This document shows positions 13,848 through 22,007 of a DNA stretch of 64,000 nt, one piece after another; the first letter of the stretch is position 1, and each line of letters begins with the position of its first letter. The notes under the pieces are model-generated. The model was given only the letters and a program-made list of their open reading frames with translations. It ran no database searches and had not been told where the DNA came from. Source of the stretch: Streptomyces sp. NBC_00582 (GTDB lineage: Bacteria; Actinomycetota; Actinomycetes; Streptomycetales; Streptomycetaceae); NCBI RefSeq assembly GCF_036345155.1, contig NZ_CP107772.1:7688001-7752000 (forward strand). Direction: 5' to 3'. A program made the translations under genes and the position numbers.

Positions 13848-14504
13848 CTACCGGACCCGGTCCAGATAGGCCAGCACCGCCAGTACCCTGCGGTTGTCGT
13901 CGTCGGAGACCTCCAAACCGAGCTTCACGAAAATATTCGCGGTGTGCTTGGCGACGGCCCGCTCGGTGACGACCATTTTGCCGGCGATCGCCGCGTTCGA
14001 CCGGCCCTGGGCCATCAGCTCCAGAACCTCCCGTTCGCGGGGAGTGAGCCGCTCCACCGGGCCCTGTCCGTCGCCCGAACGGCGGGCCAGCAACTGCTGG
14101 ATCACCTGCGGGTCCATCGCCGTACCGCCCGCCGCGACCCGCCGTACGGCGTCCACGAACTGCTCCGCGTCGAACACCCGGTCCTTCAGCAGATAGCCGA
14201 CCCCGCCGCTGCCGTCGGCGAGCAGCTCGCGCGCGTACAACTGCTCCACGTGCTGGGACAGGACCAGCACCGGCAGACCCGGGGTACGGCGGCGGGCGGC
14301 GAGCGCGCACTGCAAACCCTCGTCGGTGTGCGTCGGCGGAAGCCGGACGTCGACCACGGCGACGTCCGGCTCCAGTTCGGCGAGGGCCCGCTCCAGCTCG
14401 GGCCCGCTCTCGACGGCGGCGGCGATCTCGAAGTCGTACGCCTCCAGCAGCCGCACCAGTCCGTCGCGCAGCAGGAACAGGTCTTCGGCTAGGACAACAC
14501 GCAA
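13848..14504 (-). CDS. NarL/LuxR-family response regulator
   Basis: The 218-residue protein starts at TTG 14504 (MRVVLAEDLFLLRDG) behind GGAGA, inside the last 16 bases of the kinase gene, so translation is probably coupled. The receiver domain carries the acidic pocket (AED near 7) and phosphorylation site Asp52 (VVDVRLPP), with the conserved Lys in LLKDR. A LuxR-type helix-turn-helix (LTPREREVLELMAQGRSNAA) spans about 150-205. It is the partner of the histidine kinase encoded just upstream. Target genes are unknown; the DUF1996-like gene directly downstream is a candidate. Confidence 0.92.
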   Translation of the reverse strand: MRVVLAEDLFLLRDGLVRLLEAYDFEIAAAVESGPELERALAELEPDVAVVDVRLPPTHTDEGLQCALAARRRTPGLPVLVLSQHVEQLYARELLADGSGGVGYLLKDRVFDAEQFVDAVRRVAAGGTAMDPQVIQQLLARRSGDGQGPVERLTPREREVLELMAQGRSNAAIAGKMVVTERAVAKHTANIFVKLGLEVSDDDNRRVLAVLAYLDRVR

Positions 14505-15766
14505 GGAATCTCCATGGTCACCATGGTGGGACCGCCCGCCGGTGAGCTGACGGCCAGGACGCCGTCGAATGTACCCAGCCGCCGCTCCACCCCGGCCAGA
14601 CCCGAGCCCGCCCCGATCACCGCGCCGCCGCCGCCGTTGTCGGTGACGGAGATCCGCAGCCGGCCGTCCGCGTGGTGCAGGTCGGCCCAGATCCGGTCGG
14701 CGCCGGAGTGCTTGACCGCGTTGGTGAGGACCTCGCTGACCGCGAAGTACGCGGCGGACTCCACCGGCGCCTCGACCCGCCCGGGCAGCTCCACCACCAC
14801 CTCCGTCGCCACCGGCAGCCGCAGCGCCAACGCCCGTACGGCGTCGCCCAGTCCGCGCTCGGCCAGCACCGGCGGATGGATCCCCCGCACCAGGTCCCGC
14901 AGTTCGGCGAGGGCCTCGGCGGACGACTGCCGGGCCTGCGCCAGAAGCCGCTTGGCCTTCTCGGGATCCTTGTCCAGGAGCAGCTCGACCGTGCCGAGGT
15001 CCATGCCCATGGCCACCAGTCGTGCCTGCGCCCCGTCGTGCAGATCCCGCTCGATGCGCCGCAGTTCGGCGGCCGAGGTGTCCACGGCGTCGCGCCGGGT
15101 GTCCGTCAACACCTTGACCCGCTCGGCCAGTTCGGCCTGGCTCGGGGTGAGGAGACCGCGGGTGAGCCGGAAGTGGACACCGAGGGCGCTCACGGCGTAC
15201 CGGTCGGCGACGACCAGCAGCAGGACGGCGAGCGCGCCCGCCCCGAACGCGGTCGTCCAGTCGTCTACCGGCACGAAGGCGTACCAGTAGGGGCCGCCCG
15301 ACCCGTCCGTCACCGCCCGCCACAGCCCCGCCGCCAGGGCGAGCCCCTCCACCGGGTAGAGGACCAGGACGACCGGCAGCAGCGCGGTCACCAGCCCCGC
15401 CACCGTGTCCGCCATCAGCCAGCGCAGGTCCCGCCAGGTCGCCGGGTCCCGCAGCAGCGCGTAGGTGCGCGCCGCCGGGTTGGCGGTCCGCGGGAGCGGC
15501 CGGTACGCGACGGGGATGTGCATCCCGCACCATCGCTGCGCGAGATCACGCCGGTTGTCGGCGAGGGCCCGGGCGGCCCTCAGCACCCAGGGGGTGGTGA
15601 CGAGACCCACGCCGACGGGGATCAGCGCCAGGGAGACGAGGGCCAGACAGTAGACCACCACCGTCCAGGGCCACACCGCCAGGGCCAGCACGAGCCCCCG
15701 TACGGCGGCGAGCACCATCTCCCGTGTCCGCGAACCGCGCCGGCCGCTCTTCGTGTCGGTGTTCAT
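14489..15766 (-). CDS. HisKA_3-type sensor histidine kinase
   Basis: I take ATG 15766 (MNTDTKSGRR); product 425 residues. The N-terminal half has about four membrane segments in a sensor domain (LVLALAVWPWTVVVYCLAL, then further hydrophobic pairs to about 220). The dimerisation/phosphotransfer helix has ERDLHDGAQARLVAMGMDL with the phospho-accepting His near 242. The HATPase domain shows NAVKHSGA and DNGGGGA. The stop lies inside the response-regulator gene (16-base overlap). There is no long extracellular loop, so it likely senses envelope or membrane state, as NarL-type kinases with this architecture often do; this is inference. Confidence 0.9.
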   Translation of the reverse strand: MNTDTKSGRRGSRTREMVLAAVRGLVLALAVWPWTVVVYCLALVSLALIPVGVGLVTTPWVLRAARALADNRRDLAQRWCGMHIPVAYRPLPRTANPAARTYALLRDPATWRDLRWLMADTVAGLVTALLPVVLVLYPVEGLALAAGLWRAVTDGSGGPYWYAFVPVDDWTTAFGAGALAVLLLVVADRYAVSALGVHFRLTRGLLTPSQAELAERVKVLTDTRRDAVDTSAAELRRIERDLHDGAQARLVAMGMDLGTVELLLDKDPEKAKRLLAQARQSSAEALAELRDLVRGIHPPVLAERGLGDAVRALALRLPVATEVVVELPGRVEAPVESAAYFAVSEVLTNAVKHSGADRIWADLHHADGRLRISVTDNGGGGAVIGAGSGLAGVERRLGTFDGVLAVSSPAGGPTMVTMEIPCVLS

Positions 15767-15818
15767 GCCGCAAGTCTGTCCGAGCCCGCGGAGGGGGTCA
15801 CTGGGCCGGGGCCCCCGC

Positions 15819-16838
15819 TCAGGGGGTGGTGCCAGGTACACCTCCCGCCCCGGCCAGCACCCGTGCCTCCACCGCCGGATCCAGCCCCTTCACCGCGCGG
15901 TCGGAGCGGTGCGGCGCCGTCCCGCCGATCGAGCACAGCCACTGCCAGGTGTCGGCGACGGTCTCCTCGACGGGGCGGCAGGACAGCCCGGTCGCCACCG
16001 CCCGCGAGACGTCGGCGGCGTGCAGCGCGTCGTGCATGTCGGTGCCCGGCGGCACCCACACCGGAAGCTGCACCCAGGGCTCGATGCCCGCGTCGAGGAC
16101 GGTCTCCGGCGCCGTCCAGCGCAGTCGGGCGTCGGAACCGGTGGCGCGCACGCACGCCTCCAGGAACTCGCCCATGGTGGCGTGCCCTTGAGGGCTCATC
16201 AGGTTGTACGGCCCGCTCAGCCCGCGCTCCACCGCCCCCAGGATCCACGCGGCGAGGTCGCGGGCGTCGACGTACTGCAGGGGGAGGTCCCGGGGCCCGG
16301 GGGCGAGGACCGGGCCGCCGCGTGCGATCCGGCCCAGCCACCAGGGCAGCCGTCCGACGTTCTCGTACGGGCCGAGGATCAGCCCGGCCCGTACCAGAAC
16401 GGAGTCCTGCGTGCCGAAGGCGTCGACGGCGGCCAGCTCACCGCCCCGCTTGTCGCGGCGGTAGTCGGTCGAGTCGGCGTCGGGCGCGGCGCCCTCGACC
16501 ACGGGCGCCTCCTCCGTGTACCCGGCGGGCGGGGCCCAGGTGTAGACGGAGCAGCTCGACACGTACACATAGCGGCCGGCGCGACCCCGCAGCAGCCGCG
16601 CCGCCTCGTGCACCGGGCGGGGCGCCGACGACCACGTGTCGACGACGGCGTCCCACGTCCCCTCCGCCAGGGCGGCGAGGCCGCCGGGCGCGGTGCGGTC
16701 GCCGGTCAGCACCCGCACCCCCGGGGCGGGGGTGTGCCGCCCCCGGTTCAGGACCGTCACGTCCCAGCCGCGCCCGAGGGCCGCCTCCACGACGGCCCGT
16801 CCCACGAACTCCGTCCCGCCCAGCACCAGAAGTCTCAT
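15819..16838 (-). CDS. NAD-dependent epimerase/dehydratase-family protein
   Basis: The 339-residue protein opens with MRLLVLGGTEFVGRAVVEAA, a Rossmann nucleotide-binding motif (GGTxFVG) of extended short-chain dehydrogenases. A YVSSCSVYTW segment gives the Ser of the catalytic set; the usual YxxxK is present as a weak YRRDK. The C-terminal half binds the substrate in this family. Related actinobacterial proteins are described as NAD-dependent epimerases or reductases of unknown substrate. There is no sugar cluster around it. It ends 52 bases before the histidine-kinase start, on the same strand, so read-through is possible. Confidence 0.8.
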   Translation of the reverse strand: MRLLVLGGTEFVGRAVVEAALGRGWDVTVLNRGRHTPAPGVRVLTGDRTAPGGLAALAEGTWDAVVDTWSSAPRPVHEAARLLRGRAGRYVYVSSCSVYTWAPPAGYTEEAPVVEGAAPDADSTDYRRDKRGGELAAVDAFGTQDSVLVRAGLILGPYENVGRLPWWLGRIARGGPVLAPGPRDLPLQYVDARDLAAWILGAVERGLSGPYNLMSPQGHATMGEFLEACVRATGSDARLRWTAPETVLDAGIEPWVQLPVWVPPGTDMHDALHAADVSRAVATGLSCRPVEETVADTWQWLCSIGGTAPHRSDRAVKGLDPAVEARVLAGAGGVPGTTP

Positions 16839-16898
16839 GCCGGTGACTGTGCCCGGCCGGGCCCCGGGACGGAACCGTTCTTTGCCGAGGGCAGAGCG

Positions 16899-17468
16899 TC
16901 AGCGGCCGGTCGGCGGGGTGTACTTGTAGCCGACGCGGCGCACGGTCTGGATGGTGCCGCGGTGCTCGACGCCCAGCTTGCGGCGCAGCCGGGCGACATG
17001 GACGTCGACCGTACGGCCGTCGCCGACATGGCCGTACCCCCACACCGTGGTGACGAGCTGGTCGCGTGTGTGCACCCGGTTCGGATGCGCCACGAGATGG
17101 GCGAGCAGCTCGAACTCCAGGTAGGTGAGGTCAAGTTCACGCCCGTCGACCGCGGCGGTGCGCTGCACGGCGTCGATGCGCACGAGAGGGTTGCCCGGGG
17201 CGGTCTGCGGCGCGGCCGTCGTGACCGGCACCGGCTGGAACGGCTGCTGCTGGTCCGCCGGGATCAGCACCAGATAGCCGACCATCGCGGGCCGGCCCGG
17301 CAGGTCGGGCAGGCTGTGCTGCGGGGCGGGCAGCCAGGTGGCGCCGGGCGGCAGCAGGTCCGCCACATCGGCCACCTCGTCGGGGCCGACGGCCCGCAGC
17401 CGGTGCCGGGGCGCGTTCTGGACGGGGGCGGGGAGCGTGGCGGTGGAGAGGGAACGGGTGGTCGCCAT
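16899..17468 (-). CDS. Orphan OmpR-type winged-helix regulator without a receiver domain
   Basis: The 189-residue protein has a C-terminal OmpR/PhoB-type winged helix (about 95-185): LTYLEFELLAHLVAHPNRVH, then VDVHVARLRRKLG and VGYKYTPP. The N-terminal 90 residues are not a CheY-like receiver. They show no phospho-Asp pocket, include a Pro/Gln-rich patch, and contain a short hydrophobic segment (AMVGYLVLIPAD). The protein is therefore likely controlled by something other than phosphorylation, for example protein contact or abundance. It is transcribed away from glnII through the small genes at 17588-18134. The proximity to glnII is suggestive only. Confidence 0.85.
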   Translation of the reverse strand: MATTRSLSTATLPAPVQNAPRHRLRAVGPDEVADVADLLPPGATWLPAPQHSLPDLPGRPAMVGYLVLIPADQQQPFQPVPVTTAAPQTAPGNPLVRIDAVQRTAAVDGRELDLTYLEFELLAHLVAHPNRVHTRDQLVTTVWGYGHVGDGRTVDVHVARLRRKLGVEHRGTIQTVRRVGYKYTPPTGR

Positions 17469-17587
17469 GAGAGGTCAGCTCTTTTCGCGCGAGAAGTTCG
17501 TCGGGGAGGACGACGGCCGCGATTCGTGGTCGGGCTCGCCGAGGGACGTACGTCGTGCGCGCTGGCCGAAGGCCGGGGTGTACGGCT

Positions 17588-17740
17588 TTAGAGGGCCTGC
17601 GCGTTCGTCGCGCGGCAACACACCCGGTCGAAGTCGTGGTGCTGACGGGAAGGCCAGAAGGGCTCGAGGTCATGGCGACCCGTCGCGGTGTACTTCTGGA
17701 AGCTGGCCATGGCCCCATTGAAGCAGACACACGCCCGCAA
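17588..17740 (-). CDS. Hidden 50-residue ORF with TTG start and strong ribosome site
   Basis: TTG 17740 is preceded by a perfect AGGAGG (17747-17752) with six-base spacing. The product starts MRACVCFNGAMASFQKYTAT and continues with DLEPFWPSRQHHDFDRVCC before ending NAQAL. Its composition (Trp, Phe, Tyr, His, four Cys) is unlike shadow frames at this base composition, which are Arg/Pro/Gly-rich. An internal ATG at 17710 would give 40 residues but has no ribosome site. The ribosome site lies immediately after the stop of the upstream truncated HEAT-type gene, so the two look coupled. No family recognised; the four cysteines (two as CxC, two as CC) could bind metal. Confidence 0.6.
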   Translation of the reverse strand: MRACVCFNGAMASFQKYTATGRHDLEPFWPSRQHHDFDRVCCRATNAQAL

Positions 17741-17753
17741 CAGGAGCCTCCTC

Positions 17754-18134
17754 TCACAGCTTGGACGCTTTCCTTGACGCGAAGTTGACGTCGGCCGACC
17801 ACCCGGCGGTCATGAGCAGGGTGCGCACGGCGTCCCGGACGGCCGGGTCCGGGTGCGGCCCGCCGTCGTCGGGGAGCGCGGCCCACGCGACCCGGCGCGC
17901 GCCGTCCGCGGCGCGCCGCAGCGGCTGAAGGGCGAGCCGGGCCAGGTGCGGTACGGCGGGCGCGCTCGCCGGGTAGCCGGTCCCCCTGTGGCACAGCGAG
18001 GAGACCAGCTCGTCCCTCGCCCGCTCACGGACCCCGGCGTCGGCGGACTCCAGGTCCCGCGGCAGGCCGGGGACGTCCTCCGTCGGGCCGTACGCGTGCT
18101 CCAGCCCCGCCCGGTCGATCTCCACGCGGCGCAC
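17754..18134 (-). CDS. Truncated HEAT-type protein (N-terminal ~125 residues only)
   Basis: The frame encodes a 126-residue product if GTG 18134 is used (GTG 18125 is an alternative); neither has a ribosome site, and the 5' end sits almost on the glnII terminator. The pattern IDRAGLEHAYGPTEDVPGLP, then RERARDELVSSLCHRGTGYP and APAVPHLARLALQ, matches the N-terminal part of a common Streptomyces HEAT-repeat-type family whose members are usually more than twice as long. The tail after about residue 105 (SADVNFASRKASKL) looks unrelated. This is likely a shortened or decaying gene, or one expressed by read-through from glnII. Confidence 0.5.
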   Translation of the reverse strand: MRRVEIDRAGLEHAYGPTEDVPGLPRDLESADAGVRERARDELVSSLCHRGTGYPASAPAVPHLARLALQPLRRAADGARRVAWAALPDDGGPHPDPAVRDAVRTLLMTAGWSADVNFASRKASKL

Positions 18135-18146
18135 GACAAACGCAAG

Positions 18147-18175
18147 GGGCGCCCCGCCGGATCGGCGGGGCGCCC
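18147..18175. terminator. glnII terminator hairpin
   Basis: Arms GGGCGCCCCGCCG (18147-18159) and CGGCGGGGCGCCC (18163-18175) pair perfectly around a 3-base loop. It starts 22 bases beyond the glnII stop on the minus strand. Confidence 0.85.
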
Positions 18176-18196
18176 TTCGCGAGGCCACGGGAGGGA

Positions 18197-19228
18197 TCAG
18201 ACCTGGCCGGCCTTCTCCAGGGCGGCGCAGCAGGTGTCCACCAGGAGACGGGTCACCGTGTACGGGTCGACGTTGGCGTTCGGGCGGCGGTCCTCGATGT
18301 AGCCCTTGCCGTCCTTCTCGACCTGCCACGGGATACGGACCGAGGCGCCGCGGTTGGAGACACCGTAGGAGTACTCGTTCCACGGGGCGGTCTCGTGCAG
18401 ACCGGTCAGACGGTCGTCGATGCCGGCGCCGTAGTTCTTGACGTGGTCGAGCGGCTTGGAGCCCTCACCGAGCGACTCGCACGCGGTGATGATCGCGTCG
18501 TAGCCCTCGCGCATCGCCTTGGTGGAGAAGTTGGTGTGCGCGCCGGCGCCGTTCCAGTCGCCCTTGACCGGCTTGGGGTCGAGGGTGGCGGAGATGCCGA
18601 AGTCCTCGGCGGTGCGGTAGAGCAGCCAGCGGGCGACCCAGAGCTGGTCCGAGACCTCGAGCGGGGCGAGCGGGCCGACCTGGAACTCCCACTGGCCGGG
18701 CATGACCTCGGCGTTGATGCCGGAGATGCCGAGACCGGCGGCCAGACAGTTCTCCAGGTGGGCCTCGACGACCTCACGGCCGAAGATCTCGTCGGCGCCG
18801 ACACCGCAGTAGTAGCCGCCCTGCGGAGCCGGGAAGCCGCCCTTCGGGAAGCCGAGCGGGTAGCCGTCCTGGAAGAAGGTGTACTCCTGCTCGATGCCGA
18901 AGATCGGCTCCTGCGAGCCGTACTTCGCCTCGACCTCGACGAGCGCGGCACGGGTGTTGGACTCGTGCGGCGTCATGTCGATGTTGAGGACCTCGCACAG
19001 GACGAGGACGTCGTCGCCGCCGCGGATCGGGTCGGGGCAGGTGAAGACCGGCTTCAGCACACGGTCCGAGGAGTGGCCCTCGGCCTGGTTCGTGGAGGAC
19101 CCGTCGAAGCCCCAGATCGGCAGCGCGTCCAGACCGGCGGGCTCATCCGTGATGATCTTGGTCTTGGAGCGGAGCTTCGCCGTCGGCTGGGTGCCGTCGA
19201 TCCAGATGTACTCAGCCTTGAAGGTCAC
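18197..19228 (-). CDS. glnII: Glutamine synthetase, eukaryote-type GSII
   Basis: GTG 19228 follows GAAGGAAG at good spacing and gives 343 residues, the expected GSII length. The protein makes glutamine from glutamate, ammonium and ATP in the cytoplasm. Recognisable features are the beta-Grasp N terminus with FKAEYIWIDG, GFDGSSTNQA, the ATP/metal-site motifs GIEQEYTFF and GINAEVMPGQWEFQVGP, and NRGASVRIPWQVEKDGKGY. GSII enzymes are not adenylylated, so control should be transcriptional. A four-half-site GlnR-type box lies upstream at 19337-19374. GSI (glnA) is 9.7 kb away. No defects seen. Confidence 0.97.
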   Translation of the reverse strand: MTFKAEYIWIDGTQPTAKLRSKTKIITDEPAGLDALPIWGFDGSSTNQAEGHSSDRVLKPVFTCPDPIRGGDDVLVLCEVLNIDMTPHESNTRAALVEVEAKYGSQEPIFGIEQEYTFFQDGYPLGFPKGGFPAPQGGYYCGVGADEIFGREVVEAHLENCLAAGLGISGINAEVMPGQWEFQVGPLAPLEVSDQLWVARWLLYRTAEDFGISATLDPKPVKGDWNGAGAHTNFSTKAMREGYDAIITACESLGEGSKPLDHVKNYGAGIDDRLTGLHETAPWNEYSYGVSNRGASVRIPWQVEKDGKGYIEDRRPNANVDPYTVTRLLVDTCCAALEKAGQV

Positions 19229-19336
19229 GGGCCACTTCCTTCGGGGGTGTGTCTGACGCACTTGCGGGTGCTGTGCTGCTGCGGCGCTGCGGCACTGGGG
19301 CGCCGTCGGTGTTGACCGGCAGCCTGTCAACAGGCG

Positions 19337-19374
19337 ATTTCCCGATCATTGCTCGCATGTGAACCCCGTGTTAC
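19337..19374 (-). promoter_or_regulatory. GlnR-type box upstream of glnII
   Basis: Read on the minus strand the half-sites are GTAAC, TTCAC, GCAAT and GAAAT, each separated by exactly six bases (19370-19374, 19359-19363, 19348-19352, 19337-19341). This is the GTnAC-n6-GAAAC repeat layout known for GlnR, the nitrogen regulator of Streptomyces. A TTGACA (19325-19330) follows downstream and may be a -35 element. The box is 109-146 bases before the start codon. Confidence 0.8.
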
Positions 19375-19489
19375 CTGGTGGTTCTGTGGCACGACTCACC
19401 GTGTGAACGCCATCGGAAGCCGCGCCGAGCTGTGTACGACGGTGTCCTCCATGTCTGCGCCCGGGGCGTCGCGGGCCCTGGGCGCACGG

Positions 19490-19527
19490 CGGGTCCCGCT
19501 GTTCGTGGCCGCGAACAGCGGGACCCG
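19490..19527. terminator. 16-bp perfect stem-loop in the glnII / 19677 intergenic region
   Basis: Arms 19490-19505 and 19512-19527 are perfectly complementary around a 6-base loop. It lies 150 bases beyond the stop of the gene at 19677-20372 and upstream of the glnII regulatory region, so it could end that transcript and insulate glnII. The rest of 19375-19676 shows no gene I can support. Confidence 0.6.
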
Positions 19528-19676
19528 TGACCCGTACGAGGTGGCCGCCCGGGCGGGCGAGCGGCCGCGGCACGGGGGAGACCGCCGTCCTGCCGGACGT
19601 GTCCTCCCACCTGCCGCCGCTCGCCGCGCCCTCCGGAGCGGGCCGCCGCCTCAGCTCCTCTCCGTGCGCCCGGACC

Positions 19677-20372
19677 TCACCCCACCTTCTCGATCACGGC
19701 CCGGCGGATCAGGAACTTGCCGGGCTCACGGACCTGCTCGAAAGCCGCGTTGTTCAGCAGCACACAGCTGCCGGAGACCGAGGTCACCTGGACGGTGATG
19801 GACTTGTTGTTGTCCAGGTTGGTGACCTTCAGCTTCGTACCCGCCGGGAACTGGTTGCTGGACGCCGCCGGGGCGCCCGCCTCACCGGAGAGGGTGACGG
19901 TGGAGCCGTTGCAGACTTGCTGCCCGGAGGCGGCACCGCCGTTGCCGGCGTTCCCCGCGTTCCCGGTGTTCCCCGCGTTTCCGTTGTTGGCCGCGGGGGT
20001 CGAGGCCGCCTGCGAGGGCTGGGTGGGCTGCGTCGCCTGGGAGTCCTGAGCCGACTCCCCAACGGCGCACCCCGACGCCTTCTGCTGGACCTTGATCTGC
20101 GCGATGACCGCCTCGCGGTTGGCGATCCGGGCCGCCGACTGCGCGTCCGGGGCGGCCCGTTGGCCGTCGATGAACTTCTGGTTGTTGCCGAGGGCGGTGG
20201 CGAGCCCCTGACAGACGGTCGAGTTCGCCGCGGACAGCGTCTGTGCCTTCTGGGGCGACTGGGCGGCGTTCGAGGTGTTCGCCAGGGCGATGGCACCACC
20301 GCCCGCCACCGCGGCCGCGCTGACGAACAGCGCGATCTTCTTCTTCGTGCCGAGACTTCTCCTGCGCGACAT
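19677..20372 (-). CDS. Secreted protein with helical domain and double-psi-barrel-like C terminus
   Basis: ATG 20372 is preceded by AGGAGG. The 231-residue product has a twin-basic N terminus and a signal-type hydrophobic stretch (IALFVSAAAVAGGGAIAL). A helical region with flanking cysteines (STVCQGLATALGNN to QQKASGC, about 52-105) resembles that of the DUF1996-like protein at 12099-13676. A Gln/Ala/Asn-rich linker with GNAGNTGNAGNAGN repeats follows. The C-terminal ~75 residues (VTLSGEAGAPAASSNQFP, KLKVTNLDNNKSITVQVTS, FLIRRAVIEKVG) resemble an RlpA/expansin-type double-psi barrel, though the catalytic Asp is not evident. Probably a wall-associated protein; role unknown. Confidence 0.7.
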   Translation of the reverse strand: MSRRRSLGTKKKIALFVSAAAVAGGGAIALANTSNAAQSPQKAQTLSAANSTVCQGLATALGNNQKFIDGQRAAPDAQSAARIANREAVIAQIKVQQKASGCAVGESAQDSQATQPTQPSQAASTPAANNGNAGNTGNAGNAGNGGAASGQQVCNGSTVTLSGEAGAPAASSNQFPAGTKLKVTNLDNNKSITVQVTSVSGSCVLLNNAAFEQVREPGKFLIRRAVIEKVG

Positions 20373-20470
20373 GCGCGCCTCCTGAAGAGGTGGGGGAGCG
20401 TACGCCGCTATGTACGAGATCCCGAACGAAGTTACTCAAGGGTCGCCGGAGTCATCTGAAGTGGCGCGCG

Positions 20471-21364
20471 TCACAGGCCGCTCCCCGTCCGCCCCTCCTC
20501 GTACGCCACGACCCTGTCGTTCACATGCCGCAGCAACCCCTCGGTCTCGGCGGTGAGTTCGGCCTCCCCGGTCTCCTTGCCGTCCCCCCACTGCCCGTTG
20601 GCGAACACCACCGAGCGGACCGTCATCACCCGGCGGAAGACCCCGGCCGACCCCGGCGGCACGGTGGGCAGCCCCGCCTTCGGGGGCGGGTCCAGGGAGA
20701 CGACCTGATACGTCACCGGGTCCGTCGAGGCCATCATGAACACCCGCGAGGCGTCCTCGACCCGCGCGAAACTCAGCACGGTGACCGTGATCTGCGAGAG
20801 CCGGTCGGCGTCCGTGAACAGGGCCGCCGTCAGCCGGGAGCACTCCGCGCCCTGCTCGATCAGCTCGGCCAGCTCCGGGGACGTGCCCCGGGTGCAGTCG
20901 GTCGTGGTGGCCAGGTCCACGCGCGTGTACCGGGAGCCGTCCGACAGCCGGACGCTCGGGGCGGGGAAGGCCTGCTCCGGCCGGATCACCGGCCGGGCGA
21001 GCAGCGAGGGGAGGGAACCGGGCGCGTCCGAGGGCAGCGTGACGCCGACGGAGGGCACGCCCGCGCCGGGGGCCGCCGTGTCCGAGGCTCCGGTGGCGGC
21101 GGACACCGCCGCGGGGCGCCCGTCGTCCCCGCCCCCAGCCATCGCCGCCCCGGCCGCGATCGCCCCCACGAGGACGACACCCGCCCCGACCCCCACGGCC
21201 CGCCGCGCCCGCCGCCGACGTATCAACTCCTGCCCGGCCACGAAGCGGCCGTACGGATCCTGCGGCGCGTACGGGTTCTGTGGCGCGTGCGGGGCCTGCG
21301 GGCTGTTCTGCCGGGCGCAAGGGTCCTGCGGGGCGTGCGGCGTTCCTTGATCACCGAAGGTCAT
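20471..21364 (-). CDS. Single-pass membrane protein with Pro/Gln-rich cytoplasmic head
   Basis: The 297-residue protein begins with a repetitive head rich in PQAPHAPQNPYAP units, followed by a basic RRRRARR stop and one membrane helix (AVGVGAGVVLVGAIAAGAAMAG, about 55-77). The outer domain (~215 residues) has two cysteines (TTDCTRG and GAECSRL) likely to pair. Outer-domain patterns such as SQITVTVLSFARVEDASRVF suggest a small alpha/beta fold. I do not recognise a named family; proteins of this layout are common and uncharacterised in Streptomyces. ATG 21364 has no strong ribosome site. Confidence 0.75.
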   Translation of the reverse strand: MTFGDQGTPHAPQDPCARQNSPQAPHAPQNPYAPQDPYGRFVAGQELIRRRRARRAVGVGAGVVLVGAIAAGAAMAGGGDDGRPAAVSAATGASDTAAPGAGVPSVGVTLPSDAPGSLPSLLARPVIRPEQAFPAPSVRLSDGSRYTRVDLATTTDCTRGTSPELAELIEQGAECSRLTAALFTDADRLSQITVTVLSFARVEDASRVFMMASTDPVTYQVVSLDPPPKAGLPTVPPGSAGVFRRVMTVRSVVFANGQWGDGKETGEAELTAETEGLLRHVNDRVVAYEEGRTGSGL

Positions 21365-21430
21365 GGCCGCGGAGGGTAACAGCGGTACCGGCCCCGACTC
21401 CCGCGCGCGGACGAACCGGCGCCCAGCCGA

Positions 21431-21790
21431 CTAACGGGACAGAGCGTCCCGTACGGCCTCCTCCGTGCGCGCCACCACGGCCGTGCCGTCCTCCGCGGTG
21501 ATGATCGGCCGCTGGATCAGCCGGGGGTGCCCGGCGAGCGCCGCGATCCAGCGCTCGCGCGACGCGGCGTCCCGCGCCCACTCCTTCAGCCCCAGCTCCT
21601 TGGCCTCGGCCTCCTGGGTCCGTGTGATGTCCCACGGCTCAAGACCGAGCCGGTCCAGCACCCCCCTGATCTCCTCCTCGCTCGGCACGTCCTCCAGATA
21701 CCGGCGAACGGTGTAGTCGGCGCCCTCGGCATCGAGCAAGGTCAACGCGCTCCGGCACTTGGAACAGGCCGGATTGATCCAAATCTCCAT
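21431..21790 (-). CDS. ArsC/Spx-family protein (arsenate-reductase-like)
   Basis: ATG 21790 gives a 119-residue protein starting MEIWINPACSKCRSALTLLD, a thioredoxin-fold ArsC-family N terminus with a CSKC pair. The later RLIQRPIITAEDGTAVVART is the conserved ArsC/YfgD C-terminal motif with the cis-Pro region. Members use the first cysteine to reduce arsenate with glutaredoxin, but many housekeeping homologues have no shown arsenate role. No ars genes lie nearby, so arsenic resistance cannot be concluded. Confidence 0.88.
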   Translation of the reverse strand: MEIWINPACSKCRSALTLLDAEGADYTVRRYLEDVPSEEEIRGVLDRLGLEPWDITRTQEAEAKELGLKEWARDAASRERWIAALAGHPRLIQRPIITAEDGTAVVARTEEAVRDALSR

Positions 21791-22007
21791 GAACCCCACG
21801 TTACCCCGGTAGCTCTGTTCGAATTTTCCGTGTCTCGCGTGTGTCTCGTGGAGCGGCTGTGGCGTGGCGTCAATTTCCGCGCTCACCTGGGGATTTGATG
21901 GGGTGTGCGGACTGCTGAATGTCAGTGGGGGGCCGTAGAATGGATGCAGTGTTCGAGAGTTCCGCCGGAGATCCCGGTGGGGCTCCGACCGCGACAGGAG
22001 GATGCCC

